From NCBI GenBank assembly GCA_028554755.1, contig JAPTOF010000019.1:2738001-2802000 (forward strand): DNA of 64,000 bases, given 5' to 3'. The DNA comes from Cordia subcordata. Taxonomy: Eukaryota; Streptophyta; Magnoliopsida; Boraginales; Cordiaceae. Shown piece by piece: positions 1 to 12,356 of this stretch (position 1 is the stretch's first letter; every line of letters begins with the position of its first letter). The position numbers and the translations under genes are program-made. The notes under the pieces are model-generated. The model searched no databases. It had not been told where the DNA came from and saw only the letters and a program-made list of their open reading frames with translations.

Positions 1-168
1 CAATTATATTAGTTAATTCCAACAATTACAAGTGGAAGTAAATTTTTGTGCAAATTAACTAGTGAATTTTGTTGTGAATTAAGATTACTAGTTCAAATTC
101 TTGAAAATCAAGTTGAAAATTTTCTTTTAACTTCGTTTTCTCAAAATTCCCATGCACTCATTTTTTTT

Positions 169-216
<48 letters not shown>

Positions 217-1795
217 CTAGTGTGACACCTATGCGATACATGGGGAGCGACATATGTGATTGAATATATTAAAATTATAGAGTTTTTGCATTTTATTAAA
301 TAGTTAACAATTATAAACTATAGAATTAATAAAATAATGATAATATATATAAAGAAAGGACATAATATTAATTAAATTAAAATATTTAATACAGGAATTG
401 GAACTAAATAAATGATAGAAAATAGAAAATGACCTAAGAATAGGCATATTTAATTGATAAGTATTTATGAAAAATTTATCATATAAAGCGTCACTCAGTA
501 ACACAAATTATAATTTATTTTACTTTATTATATAACATAAATGTGTGTGTGATCGGACAACGATTACTACAGACACTCAAACTAGTGTCCAAGATTCCAA
601 GTGGGAATTCGTACAATTTCATCAAGGTACCACCACCACCGCATCTTAAAACCAATGAATGAACAATAGCAGACAAAAAAGAGAGAAGGAAAAAGAAAAA
701 AATGGATTAGCAGAAAATCTCATCCAGGTAAAATACATACAAGGACCAACAAAATATCAAGAATTGAAGAGGGCGTCCAATTGTGCACTCTAACCAGCTG
801 GGCAGCTTAATCTATGGCCTCTCTTCACACACACACACACAGAGAGCAATGCCAAATCAAACTTCGTGGTCACATGTGTCTCTCAGTTCATCGAGGCTCA
901 AGCCATATATCTAACCTCTCCTTGCAAAAGTTTTGTCATTTTATTATCTGTTAACTGTCAAATCTGAGAAGCAGCCCCACGTCGAAGATAGCCCGGTTTG
1001 ACCCCTCTTGGTGAATTGAACGACCATTCTGAATCGAATAGTCGGATTTTAGTTGAAGGATGTGTACAAAAAAGTAAATATACGCGACCGACTGGTAAAT
1101 ATGACCAATCGGTTGTTAAACTATAAACTAGTTACTTAACCTAAAAGAGTGATGGTATAATGTAACTTGATCTGGTTTCCAGTTCAAAAGAAAAAAAACC
1201 CACAACCACTAGTCATCGAAAATGACCACAATTGTTGCATTTCACTTTTTTACGGTAACTAAAAGTTAAAATAAGATTGGGAGAAAGGAAAAGAGAAACA
1301 GAAAAGCATGTTGGCGGGTTGAATTCATGATAATAATGCAAGGCAAGTACGTACACAAGGGGTGGGGGAGGAAGCCGCACTGGAAAATAGACCCCACAAA
1401 GCTTGAGGTTCCGTAACTGGTTGCTCGTCCTCAGATCAGAATTCAGAGCCAATACAACACACCTTCATGTGCCTACTTTTTATCATCATCTTCAACCTTC
1501 ATCATAACCAACACCACGCCGGGCCGGGCCCCCTGTCTTTCACTCTTCCCTCCCCCCCCCACATACTTCCATTTATTTCTTCCTTATCAGCACAGCGCAG
1601 CAGCAGCAGCAGAATATGGACATAAAACTCTCAATAATAACACACAAATTTCCTTCTTAATTCATTATCTCAACCCCCCCCCCTCCCCTTTTTTTTTAAA
1701 ATCAAATTTAAGCTTTTCTCGAACTCTTATTATTATAATTTTTTATTCTTTACGCCATTTTTGCTTCTAATGATTCCTCTCCCTCGAAGTCGAAG
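1..1795. other. Upstream intergenic region of the first CNGC2-like gene
   Basis: I see no convincing gene here. The left 500 bases are AT-rich and include a CA/TA microsatellite. The last 300 bases before the channel start codon are pyrimidine-rich, with C- and T-runs near 1551, 1673 and 1687, which fits a promoter and 5' leader. A short CA run lies at about 825-842. No promoter element can be assigned with confidence. Confidence 0.5.
169..216. repeat. Compound (CA)n(TA)n microsatellite
   Basis: About 22 bases of CA repeat run directly into about 24 bases of TA repeat. It is a simple repeat in intergenic DNA. Confidence 0.95.
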
Positions 1796-4700
1796 ATGCC
1801 TCCTAGTCCAGACACCGAGTTCTCCCTCCCAAGGTCACCTGCTTTTTGCATCATTGCTTGCTTTGATTCTTGCAGTGTTTGATTAGTATAATTATGTAAT
1901 GCAGATATAGCTCCAAGTGTAGCTTATATGCATGAAATGACTCGTTAAAAAAACTAGTGCATTTTTCAGCTTGCTCAGCTGAACAACTTTTCCTTTTTGG
2001 GGTACTTATCCAAAAAAAAACTTTCCTTTTTTGGGTAATAAATTGAGTTGAATGTTGATGATGCACAGGTGGTTTGGAACATTCCGGCGAAAATCCGTTC
2101 AACCGGAGAACGGCGACGACTGCGATGACGACAACCAGATATCCAACTCGGTGGAATGCTATGCATGCACTCAGGTGGGTGTCCCGGTTTTCCACTCGAC
2201 CAGCTGCGACAAAGCCAACCAGCCGGAATGGGAAGCCTCCGCCGGTTCTTCCTTAGTCCCAATTCAGAATCGGCCCGGGCCGAAGACCGTCAAGAACCGG
2301 TCGACTAACTTTCGGACACCGTCCGGACCATTTGGGCCGGTCTTGGACCCGAGAAGCAAGCGTGTGCAGAGATGGAACCGTGCCTTCTTGCTGGCACGTG
2401 GCATGGCCTTGGCCGTTGATCCTCTCTTCTTTTACGCCTTATCCATCGGCCGACGTGGCCATCCTTGCTTGTACGTGAACGCTGAGTTGGCGATCATCGT
2501 CACCGTTCTCCGCACGTGCGTCGACGCTGTGCATTTCTTCCACTTGTGGCTTCAGTTCCGGTTAGCCTACGTGTCAAGAGAATCACTCGTGGTCGGTTGC
2601 GGGAAGCTGGTGTGGGACCCACTTGCGGTTGCGTCTCACTATCTAAGGTCTCTCAAAGGCTTTTGGTTCGATATTTTCGTGATACTCCCCGTTCCTCAGG
2701 TTAGCAAAATAAGCACTCAAAAGTTTTAATTAATTGCAAACTTGTAAGGGTAGATTGCCAATATTACAATTGAAAGCATATTAAATTTTGAGTTTGATTA
2801 GCCATATTCTCTTAATATATCAATGTTGAACAAATTTTGGTGAATTAACTTTACGTCACACCCTTAAATCCTTTCATGCGAACCCCCGGATCTTAAGAAG
2901 AGAAGTCTTTTGAGGATTACGGTCATAGCCTCAGGTTCGCACGGATGGACTTTGGGGTGTGACACTTGAACATTCAATTTAGAAGTACGATGAAGTTCAA
3001 ATATTGTGGAACTCCAAAATGAAATGCTTTCAACGATAAATCAGTTGTTTAAAAAGTGTGCAATTTCTTAATTTTGTGTGAAAGGAGCACGTTATTGTGA
3101 ATAAATAACGTGTTTCTGTTTAAGGATTGTTAGGCACAGTGGGGCAGCATACGTCTAACGTAGGTACACTCCACTTGTGTGGATGTTCAGCCGTCATCTA
3201 TCATAAAAAATCTAGTACAGATAATTTACTTGTTCAACTTTATGACGTATTATGCTATAATTAAAGGTAGGTAATATCTTGAACCTCGAACTGTTGCAAT
3301 TTTCCCGTAAAATTTCTTGTGCCTGGACGTTTGTCACATATCAAGATCTCATCAAATAATTGGAAAGGGAAAAAATTGAAAGCGGCTTTAATCTGTGAAA
3401 GTTGGAAAAATCAGCATATATAGCTGGTAAACTGTCTATAGTTTTGCTCCGGATTACTACATTGTCTTGCCTGTGACTAACGAAAGTGGGTAGTAAATTA
3501 TCTTGTCTTAACTTAGTTACTTGTTTCACTAAGGATTGGTCTCTGGGGATCTCCAAAGAGGCCGTTATATGAAATTTCTGAGAGATAAACAGGCGTACCC
3601 ATGCTTTACGATTTGACTCTGCAATCATGCTCAGTTTTCTATTGATTTTCTTCTTGCTCCATTTTTCAGGCTGTATTTTGGCTGGTGGTGCCACGATTGA
3701 TTAAAGAAGAGCAGATAAAGCTAATCATGACGATTCTTCTACTGATCTTCTTGTTCCAGTTCCTGCCAAAGGTTTATCACAGCATATGCCTCATGAGAAG
3801 AATGCAGAAGGTCACCGGTTACCTCTTTGGCACCATCTGGTGGGGCTTTGGCCTTAATCTCATAGCATACTTCATTGCCTCTCATGTAAGCCCAACTCGT
3901 GCATTCTTCTCATCCCTGATTCTTTTTTCTGTTCGATTTCCAAAAGTTTTTACCTTTGGCTGGTTTATCCTCTATCATACAGGTTGCCGGAGGGTGCTGG
4001 TATATTCTTTCTATACAACGCGTAGCGTCATGCCTCCAGCAGCAATGTGCTACAAAAAACTCATGTAGTTTCTCTTTGGCATGCTCCGAGCAACTGTGCT
4101 ACCAATTTCTGTTGCCGCAAGGCACTATAGGAAATCCGTGTGGTAACTCAACAATGACTAGGAAGCCGTTGTGCTTAGATGTAAACGGACCATTCCGTTA
4201 TGGGATATACAAGTGGGCTCTTCCAGTAATTTCTAGCAAGTCTCACGCTGTTAAGATTCTTTACCCCATCTTTTGGGGATTAATGACACTGAGGTAATTT
4301 AAGAAACTTCAATATTTCTAACATAAACATATATTTGGCAATCTTCTTTTAGAATTGATTCAGCATTCAAATGACCTCTAAGCGGATACTTTTAATCTTT
4401 ACAACGAATCTTAAAGTTTGCGATATTTGGTTGCAGCACCTTTGGGAATGACTTGGAACCCACAAGTCACTGGCTAGAAGTAATCTTCAGTATATGCATG
4501 GTACTCAGTGGGCTAATGCTGTTCACTCTATTGATTGGTAATATTCAGGTAAACTTTGATATGCATACAGTCTTACTTGCCTACATTTAAACTTCATACT
4601 CGAACAAGATGCTTAAACAACTAGCTCAAAAATTCTGTCACAGGTATTTCTACATGCTGTCATGGCAAAGAAAAGAAAAATGCAACTGAGATGTCGGGAT

Positions 4701-5780
4701 ATGGAGTGGTGGATGAAACGAAGACAATTGCCATCGCAACTTAGAAAAAGAGTTCGGCACTATGAGCGCCAAAGATGGCGAGCCATGGGTGGACAGGATG
4801 AGATGGAATTAGTGAAGGACTTGCCCGATGGGCTCCGGAGGGACATCAAACGTTTCCTTTGCCTAGACCTTATTAAGAAGGTATGATGAATCTGAACAAT
4901 TTCCAGCTAAGTTTGGTCACTTGCACTGTTTTTTGCAGTTGAATAAAATCTGAGGATTGATATTGAGGCTAGAAATGAGCAATTCTTAATTTCTCTGCTC
5001 AAAATACACATCATAAGTAATCTGGATAAGCCAGTGCAAACCAAATATAAATTCATGAGCAGACTCAAAAAGCTTTATCTGCAAACTGTTTCCTGACTCT
5101 CTTTTCTAAATCTATCAGGTTCCCCTGTTCCACAATCTTGATGATCTCATCCTTGACAACATCTGTGACCGTGTTAAACCCCTTATATTCTCCAAGGACG
5201 AAAAGGTGCAAACTCAAACAGTCCAGTTTATCAGTATACTTGAAGAGAGAAAAATTTAAAATTTAACCCATCTTTAACGTTTGCCTTAAAACAGATCATA
5301 AGAGAAGGAGATCCTGTACTGAGAATGGTGTTCATCGTTCATGGGAGAGTAAAAAGCAGCCAAAAACTGAGTAGAGGAATGGTTGCTACAAGCATGCTCG
5401 AACCCGGAGGCTTTCTAGGCGATGAACTTCTGTCGTGGTGCCTTCGCCGGCCTTTCATTGACAGGCTTCCAGCTTCCTCCGCAACATTCACTTGCGTTCA
5501 ATCTACAGAAGCGTTTGGTCTTGACGCGAATGATCTCAGATATATCACCGATCACTTCCGCTACAAATTTGCCAACGAGAGGCTTAAGCGAACAGCTCGA
5601 TACTATTCCTCCAATTGGCGAACATGGGCTGCTGTGAACATACAATTAGCCTGGCATCGATACATGCTGAGGACCAGACAAGCGGTCAATCGTGTGACAG
5701 AAAATGGGAACGGCGAGAGTCGCCTCCGGCAGTATGCTGCGATGTTTATGTCGTTTCGGCCGAATGATCATCTTGATTAA
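1796..5780 (+). CDS. CNGC2: Cyclic nucleotide-gated channel, CNGC2/DND1-like (copy 1)
   Basis: Predicted plasma-membrane cation channel of the plant CNGC group IVb; Arabidopsis CNGC2 (DND1) acts in calcium entry and immunity. Eight exons: 1796-1833, 2069-2699, 3670-3885, 3983-4293, 4437-4548, 4644-4880, 5119-5205 and 5295-5780. They join in frame to about 705 residues, close to the family length. Exon 1 is tiny and begins MPPSPDTEF, matching the usual CNGC2 amino end. The conserved VECYACTQVGVPVFHS segment follows, then six membrane segments. The pore reads LMTLSTFGNDLEP, so the filter is G-N-D, spanning the exon 4/5 junction. The C-linker contains MEWWMKRRQLPS. The cyclic-nucleotide-binding domain has the phosphate cassette GGFLGDELLSWCLRRP and ends in an IQ-like AAVNIQLAWHRY. 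No damage is seen. A related tandem copy starts 1.1 kb downstream. Confidence 0.95.
2855..2963. repeat. 109-bp segment bounded by inverted GTCACACCC ends
   Basis: It lies in intron 2 of the first CNGC2-like gene. The left end GTCACACCC is matched in inverse orientation by GGGGTGTGAC at the right end, and the interior is more GC-rich than the surrounding intron. It could be a small MITE or a fragment of a larger transposon. I see no clear target duplication. Confidence 0.45.
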
Positions 5781-6043
5781 GAGTCAGTCGCTGCAATTCG
5801 TTAAGGCTTTACATGATGAGAAAGTAATGCAAGTCTGATATTGCTGAGTAGAAGGGTAGTGAGTAATTTTCATTTTCACAAAAATAAAAAATTCTGCTGA
5901 ATTGCAGCTGAAGTGCTTCGAGTGTCTGTTGAATAATTACAATTCAGTTTTCTATCTGGGTGCTTGTAATTTCATTCCTTCATCTCGTTATACAAGCAAA
6001 AATTTATAAATCAATCAATTTCCTTAATGCTAGATTGATTTCT

Positions 6044-6082
6044 GCTTCTTCTTCTTCTTCTTCTTCTTCTTTTTTTTTTTTT
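6044..6082. repeat. (CTT)n microsatellite plus poly-T
   Basis: About nine CTT units are followed by a T-run of about 12 in the spacer between the channel genes. Confidence 0.9.
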
Positions 6083-6768
6083 ATAAAAAAACCTTCACTG
6101 CCAACCCAACCCCATCCCTCATAAGATCTAACTAATAGTATGTTAAAGGACACAAGGTACTGATCGCGTCCTATTCATATACATATGGTGTATGGTCAAA
6201 TTTTATGATACAAATTAAATGGGAGAAAGAAAAAAACTGTCTCCGTTAGAAGGTCTTCAACAAGCAATTTAGGAATGTTTTACAAGCGTTGAAATTGAAA
6301 CAGATTCACAATGTTTGGTGCGATGGACTGAGGGGTTCTTGTCAAGACGCTTTTCTGAGGAGTACAAGAAAAATGATTAACGTTCACCTTAATTTCTTTA
6401 CTTCACATGTTGTTGATTGGCTAGTTAATTACGGTATTCTCTTCCCGTAGGATTACCACGGTCCTAAAGATCCTTCCAATGTATTTAAGTTTTGGTTTAA
6501 AAAATAATGTTAAGAGTGATTTCCGACTCTTAAATTAGTTAATACTACAAATTAAAAAACCGTATATATGTTAATACAAGTTCACAAAAGGAAACCTCTA
6601 GCAAGTCCACCTAATGTAGTGGACCCCAGACAATTAAACTGCATGCATGGTCCTATTCCGCTCTTTGGCAATATAGTCAACTTAAAATTACTCACCACCA
6701 GCTCTTGACGATCATCAATGTATATCACCTTCATGCTCTCTTCACCATTTGTTTCCCATTTCTGCTCG

Positions 6769-6769
<1 letters not shown>

Positions 6770-6803
<34 letters not shown>

Positions 6804-6804
6804 T
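6770..6804. repeat. (AT)n microsatellite upstream of CNGC2-like copy 2
   Basis: About 28 bases of alternating AT, slightly interrupted at the right end, lie about 110 bases before the start codon of copy 2. This puts it in its likely promoter or 5' leader. Confidence 0.9.
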
Positions 6805-6913
6805 AAACAAAAACAGTAAAGCTATATCTGGCATACGATTACGCTTTAAAATTTATAATTTTAGAGTGAATCCAATAAAAGAATGAACCTGACAAACTAG
6901 TAAAAGGGGAGTC

Positions 6914-9900
6914 ATGTCTGGTTCAGAGAACAAGCTTGATAACGAATGTGAGCATCACGTCGAGTGTTATGCATGTACTCAAATGGGGGTTCCGGTTTTC
7001 CACTCAATCAGCTGCGACCCGGCTCACCAACCACGGTGGGAAGCTTTCGCCGGTTCATCTCTACTCCCGATCACGAACCGGTTCAGCCGCAAAACCAAAA
7101 GAACCGAGAGCTTGCCAACCGGCTTATTCGGGGGAGTCTTGGACCCTCGTAGCAAGCGGATGCAGAGGTGGAACCGGGTTGTATTACTGGCACGTGGCGC
7201 GTCGCTGGCCGTTGACCCCATGTTCTTCTTCACATTGGCCATCAGCGGTGGTGATACTCCCTGCGTTTACATGGACGGTCGGATGGCGACTGTCGTGACC
7301 GTGATTCGCACGTGGATCGATGTTGTGCACGTGCTGCATATTTGCCTCCAGTTTCGGTTGGCTTACTTGTCAAAGGAGTCGTTGGTGGTCGGGTGCGGGA
7401 AGCTCGTGTGGGACGCACGTGCGGTCGCGAGTAATTACCTGCGATCCCTTGAGGGGTTATGGTTGGACGTTTTTGTAATATTGCCATTTCCTCAGGTGAG
7501 CTTTCACTTTTTCTGAATTTCCAAATAATTGTCATCACGTAATTTTTTAAAGCAATCAAAACATAGGATTAATGTATAAAGTAATTTTTATGTGTAAATG
7601 TGTTTTGCTTGGAATAGAATCTTTTTGTCAAGCAGTTGCTTTTGATCACCATATGTGTAATTGTCGATATGTAAGAAGGTGTTTGTCGATGCTTATTCGA
7701 GTACTTACGTGAAAAGTCAGTGAAAGAAACTTTTTGTTAGCTCCGATAAGTATTTCTTGGTAAAATGTAACCACTTCACATTACAAAATAGGTGGATGTT
7801 TCTTTTGGGCGACAGTTTGACAAAATCGCTGTTTATATCACTATAGGCGGCAGATTTTGGAAATCAGAGTCAGAAAACTGTCGCCCATTCTCAATTTTGT
7901 TGTAGTGAATTATCTATCTGTTTACTACTTCTATAGCATAATGTTTCTAACCGCTGCCTAATGTTTGGATATAATCTGATAAAAGATAATTAGAGATAAG
8001 TTATCATATAGATACGTGATCTTTCTGACTTTTGGAGGGAAAGTAGTGATCGTGCTCAGAATTTTCTGAAACGTGATAAAAATATCTGATCATTCATTGA
8101 TGTTTAAGTTTGTAATGTTCAATGTCATGTACAATGCATATTGTTTTCTTGGCAGATTGTATATTGGCTGGTGATACCGAACTTGCTGAGAGAAAAAAGA
8201 ATAGGGTTGATGATGGCAGTGCTTCAAATAGTCTTCTTGTTTCAATTCCTTCCAAAGGTCTATCACAGTTTCCGACTGTTGCGAAAGATGCGAAAGGTTA
8301 CAGGTTACGTCTTTGGCACCATTTGGTGGGGCTTCGGCCTTAATCTCATCGCTTACTTCCTCACTTCTCAAGTATGTATATATTATGCTTAATGCTTCAT
8401 GAAGAACAAGGCTTAATTCGATTGATTATCTTTGGTGATGGTTTTTCTGATGGTATTTGTCTGTGATATGTTTTACAAGGCATATGGAGGATACTGGTAC
8501 ATGCTCGCGATAAACCGTGTAGCGTCCTGCCTTGTACAACACTGTAATAGAAGACAGACCTGTATTCATTTACTGACTTGCACAAAGGAAGTGCATTACC
8601 AGACGTTTTGCAACCTGTGTAACTACGAAAACCTGAAAATGACAAGCCAAAAGCCATTTTGCTTAGACGATGATGGACCGTTCCCTTTTGGGATCTATGG
8701 GTTTGCTCTTTCTGTCATTTCAAGCAATTCTGTTACAATTAAGATTCTCTATAGCAACCTTTGGGGTCTAATGTCTCTCAGGTAAATTTGTACTCTCGTA
8801 ACTCTTTACTTTCGAAATATACACTCTAAATTACACACCATACATTGCTAATATATTAATACTAGTACTAGTATATATTACTAAGCCATGGTAACGTTTT
8901 TTTGCTTCAACTATAGCACAATGGGCAACATTCTGGAACCAACCAGCAGATGTCTAGAAGTGATATTTTCTATATGTATAGTGCTTGCTGGTTTGCTGCT
9001 TTTCACATGGTTAATTGGAAATATTCAGGTGAATCCTGCTTCTCTTAATATTTGCAATTAAACATCTTTGTTTCGAGTTTCAAAATATCACAAGCATGTT
9101 TCAATTCTTTTAAAAGGTATTTTTGCACACGGTGATGGTGAGGAGAAGGAAAATGCAGCTGAAACATCGAGATTTGGAGAGGTGGATGAATCGCAGACAA
9201 TTACCATCTCATCTAAGACAAAGGGTTCATCAATATGAACACCACAGATGGAAAATGATGGTCGGACAAGACGAAATGGAAATGATCAAAGACTTCCCTG
9301 ATGGACTACGCCGGGATATCAAGCGTTTTGTGTGCTCGGATCTGATAAAGAAGGTATGACAATGACTGCATTTTGACAGTGAAGAGGTTTCAAGAAGCAA
9401 AGAAATATGCTCAATCCAAGACTAAAACTTTGATCCCTCTACTTTTGATCTTCAGGTGCCTCTGTTCCACAACTTGGACAATGTCATGCTTGACAACATA
9501 TGCGACCGCCTCACACCGCTAGTCTATTTCCAAGATGAAAAGGTTCAGTACTAACATTGATTCAATGTGCATAACAGTTTGCAATTTCCCATAATCGTGA
9601 CAGATAAACCGGCATACTTCCATTTCCTTTATTGTAGATAATAAGAGAAGGAGACCCTGTGCAACGGATAATCTTCATAGTTCGCGGTCGCATAAAGAGA
9701 AGACAGTGCCTCTGTAAAGGCAAGGCAGTTACGAGTGTGTTGGAACCTGGAAGCTTTTTAGGCGATGAATTGCTCTCATGGACCCTCCACATTCCATTTC
9801 TGGACCGGCTTCCGGCTTCATCCGCGACATTCACTTGCGCTAAACGAGTGGAAGGCTTCGGACTAAATGCAGACGATCTGCGGTTCATAACAGATCACTT

Positions 9901-10135
9901 CCGGTACCATTTCGCTAGTGAAAACCTTAAGAGAACTGCAAGATATTACTCATCCAACTGGAGAAACTGGGCAGCTGTAAATATTCAATTTGCTTGGCGA
10001 AATTACACGAGAAGAGTGTCGAAAAATGTAAGCAAAAACAGAGGAAATGAGAGTGAGCATAGACTCCGGCGATATGCAGCATTCTTCATGACCACCTTGA
10101 ATAAAATGCGTCAGCATCAATCAAATCTGAAGTGA
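6914..10135 (+). CDS. Cyclic nucleotide-gated channel, CNGC2-like (copy 2, diverged)
   Basis: Tandem paralogue of the upstream channel. Seven exons: 6914-7495, 8156-8371, 8480-8781, 8917-9028, 9117-9353, 9456-9542 and 9638-10135. They encode about 677 residues. Four of the internal exons have exactly the copy 1 lengths (216, 112, 237 and 87), so the duplication kept the gene structure. The amino end is MSGSENKLDNECEHHVECYACTQ, without the small first exon of copy 1. The pore reads LMSLSTMGNILEP, so the filter is G-N-I with Met before it, unlike G-N-D in copy 1. The S5-pore linker is also diverged (AYGGYWYMLAINRV). The nucleotide-binding cassette GSFLGDELLSWTLHIP and the IQ-like AAVNIQFAWRNY remain. 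The reading frame is intact, so it is probably functional, with possibly altered ion selectivity (inference). Confidence 0.93.
7777..7907. mobile_element. Short CACTA-type MITE in intron 1 of CNGC2-like copy 2
   Basis: The right end, read inversely, is CACTACAACAAAATTGAG. The left end, CACATTACAAAATAGG, is a degenerate form of it. Inside, GGGCGACAGTTT and AAACTGTCGCCC form an exact inverted pair. CACTACAA ends are typical of CACTA-derived MITEs. The target duplication is not clear. Confidence 0.55.
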
Positions 10136-10222
10136 GAAAAAAGGAGTGTACACTGTAGAGAATGTCTCTTGCAGAGAAAAAAGAAAATTGTAAATTAAAT
10201 TTTTGCAGATTGAGATGATCTT

Positions 10223-11057
10223 CGGGTTTTTTATTTTTTTTACCCAATTTTTAATATACTGCGCAAAAATGACCGGCTTTTGGATTGGATTTAAAAAATG
10301 ACCCAATCTCGTTCTGGGAACGCGTCGGGCTCGTTCTGGGAACGCGTCGGTCGTGTTCCAAGAATGCGGCCGCGTTCCTGGTGTTTTTGCAACTTTGTTT
10401 TTTTTAACATACCTTGTTTTTTCATTATGTATTTATGTGACGGTATTACGCTTTTTCCTTATGCAGTTATTTATGATCCATGGATGCTTTTATTTCAGCA
10501 TTATGGACAATACATTATCAATTGGACATTATACACTTAATTCTTTCTGTTCAAGTAAACATTATGATGTAATTGTAAACAAAACATTACAAAATTACAA
10601 CTAAATAAACAAAACAAGATTACAACTAAATAGGATTACTTATATTACAATTAATATATATTACATAACAACATTCAAAATTACAACTATACGCTACGCA
10701 TTTTGATTATTGGAGCAAGTTGGAGCATTGTGGCCTTGTTAACCGCATGCTGTACACCTTCGTCATCCACCTTGGTTTTAGCGATCCATCTTGTTTCGAA
10801 TGCACCGGCCTCCAGCTTAAAATAATGTCCATAATGCTGAAATAAAAGCATTCACGAATCTTAAATAACAGCATAAGAAAAAAATATAATACCGTTCCAT
10901 AAATACATAATAAAAAAATAAGGTATGTCAAAAAAAAAAGTTACAAAAACACCAGCCGCGTTCCCAGAACGAGATTGGGTCATTTTTGAAATCCAATCTA
11001 AAAGTAAGTCATTTTTGTACAGTATATTAAAAATTGGGTCAAAAAAATAAAAAATCC
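10223..11057. mobile_element. Foldback MITE / Mutator-like element, about 835 bp
   Basis: Two inverted arms of about 300 bases each (roughly 10223-10535 and 10780-11057) flank an AT-rich centre. The ends are CGGGTTTTTTATTTTTTT and, read inversely, GGATTTTTTATTTTTTTG. The 9-bp direct repeat GATGATCTT lies on both sides (10214-10222 and 11058-11066), the duplication size typical of Mutator-like elements. The left arm has extra GC-rich material, with CGTTCTGGGAACGCG repeated twice. No transposase is present, so it is non-autonomous. It begins only 87 bases after the stop codon of CNGC2-like copy 2 and probably lies in its 3' UTR or just beyond. Confidence 0.85.
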
Positions 11058-11238
11058 GATGATCTTCTTAACCATTATTGCATGATGTGATAGTGTAACA
11101 AACTTATTTATAGAGAGAATCATATTTATGTTGAACATGTCTGGCAACATATTTGTCCTGAATTAAGTCTTCCAAACAATGGACCTCACTTGTAATTTTC
11201 CTTGGAGATGCAAAACACCTTGTTTTCATCTTTTAAAA

Positions 11239-12349
11239 GAGGTTTTTTTTGTTAACGGACGCTCTGTGTTATAATAAAATTACGTCATTAGTCCATGTGT
11301 TTCTAAAACTCTCTATGTCTCCCCTTGTATTTTTTTGCAATTTGCATGAATATCCCTTCTGTCAAATTTTTCATCTATTTTAACAAAAAGTATACTACAC
11401 GCTCCAAAAATAAGTGTGAGCTTTGTTTTTGGCCATTAATTGCACGTATATCCGTCCATTTGTTTTTTTAATTGATTAACCATATTTTCAAAAACAAAAA
11501 AGTTAAAATCACCACCCCATCCCCACCAACAGCCCCATCACTACCATGCTCTCCATCCCCACCAGCAACCCCCACCACCACCATGATGTACGGATTTGGT
11601 ATATGCTTAGTTTAGGAAAAATGGTAATCTGACTCAGGAAGGTAAGAATCTAATAAATTTTAAAATGCATATAAGAATCTTAATATCTCTACAGTATTTT
11701 AAGAAGTACGCATGAACAAGACATCAAAAAGACCTCACAGAAGTAAATTTTGATAAAAGACTAAGTAACATAACAAATGAACCAAAACCCATTAATTCTA
11801 GAAAGGATTAAGGTAAAAAGACCTTGTCTTTCAAGCAAAAGAATGGTGCAAAGAATGAGAGGGCTAGGCCGAAAACTGAGGAAGTGGCCGGAAAGATGAT
11901 GTAATTGGCCTGAAAGCGATGCAATTTGGACGAGTTGGGATCAAGTATGGAGATAAAGAAGTTACAGATGGATTAGAATCCATTGTTTTGGAGCTTTGTT
12001 GAGATGTTTTGGGTTTTTTGCTAATGTTGCTTTGTCGCCTGGGATGGTGGCAGGGGGTGGCAGCAGCGGGGTTGGGGTCTTTTGGCAGGATGAAGAGGAC
12101 AATCTTTGTTTTTTTTTTTTTTTATATGCTTTTTAAAATAAAATAAGGGGAAAATAAATTTTTACTAAACTATAATAGCAGCAAAATAAACATTTTACAA
12201 AATTTATTAATGATTTAACAGAAAAATAATAATTGGGGTACGTTTGTAAATTTTACGAAAGTACAAAGAGATAAGTAAAGAATTTAAGAACATAAGAACT
12301 AATGACGTAATTTCACTATAACACAGGGAGTTTATTAACAAAAAAACCC
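11239..12349. mobile_element. Non-autonomous DNA transposon with long terminal inverted repeats, about 1.1 kb
   Basis: The left end (TTTTGTTAACGGACGCTCTG and on through AAATTACGTCATTAGT) is matched inversely at the right end by a segment reading TTTTGTTAATAAACTCCCTG. Similarity extends for well over 50 bases. The element is flanked by TTTAAAA on both sides (11232-11238 and 12350-12356), a possible target duplication. The interior has CCACC-rich and GGTGG-rich stretches but no coding capacity. Confidence 0.65.
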
Positions 12350-12356
12350 TTTAAAA

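Larger units (their letters stand above)
5781..6913. other. Intergenic region between the two CNGC2-like genes
   Basis: It holds the 3' region of copy 1, a CTT/poly-T tract and an AT microsatellite close to the start of copy 2. I found no gene. I also looked for a small first exon equivalent to that of copy 1 (MPPSP...) and did not find a convincing one, so copy 2 probably starts inside what is exon 2 of copy 1. Confidence 0.5.

Noticed and set aside
1851..2262. Minus-strand open frames opposite exon 2 of the first CNGC2-like gene
   Set aside because: They are antisense shadows of a well-supported coding exon and have no domain.
10298..10931. Open frames within the foldback element
   Set aside because: The two frames resemble each other only because they lie in inverted arms; there is no transposase motif.
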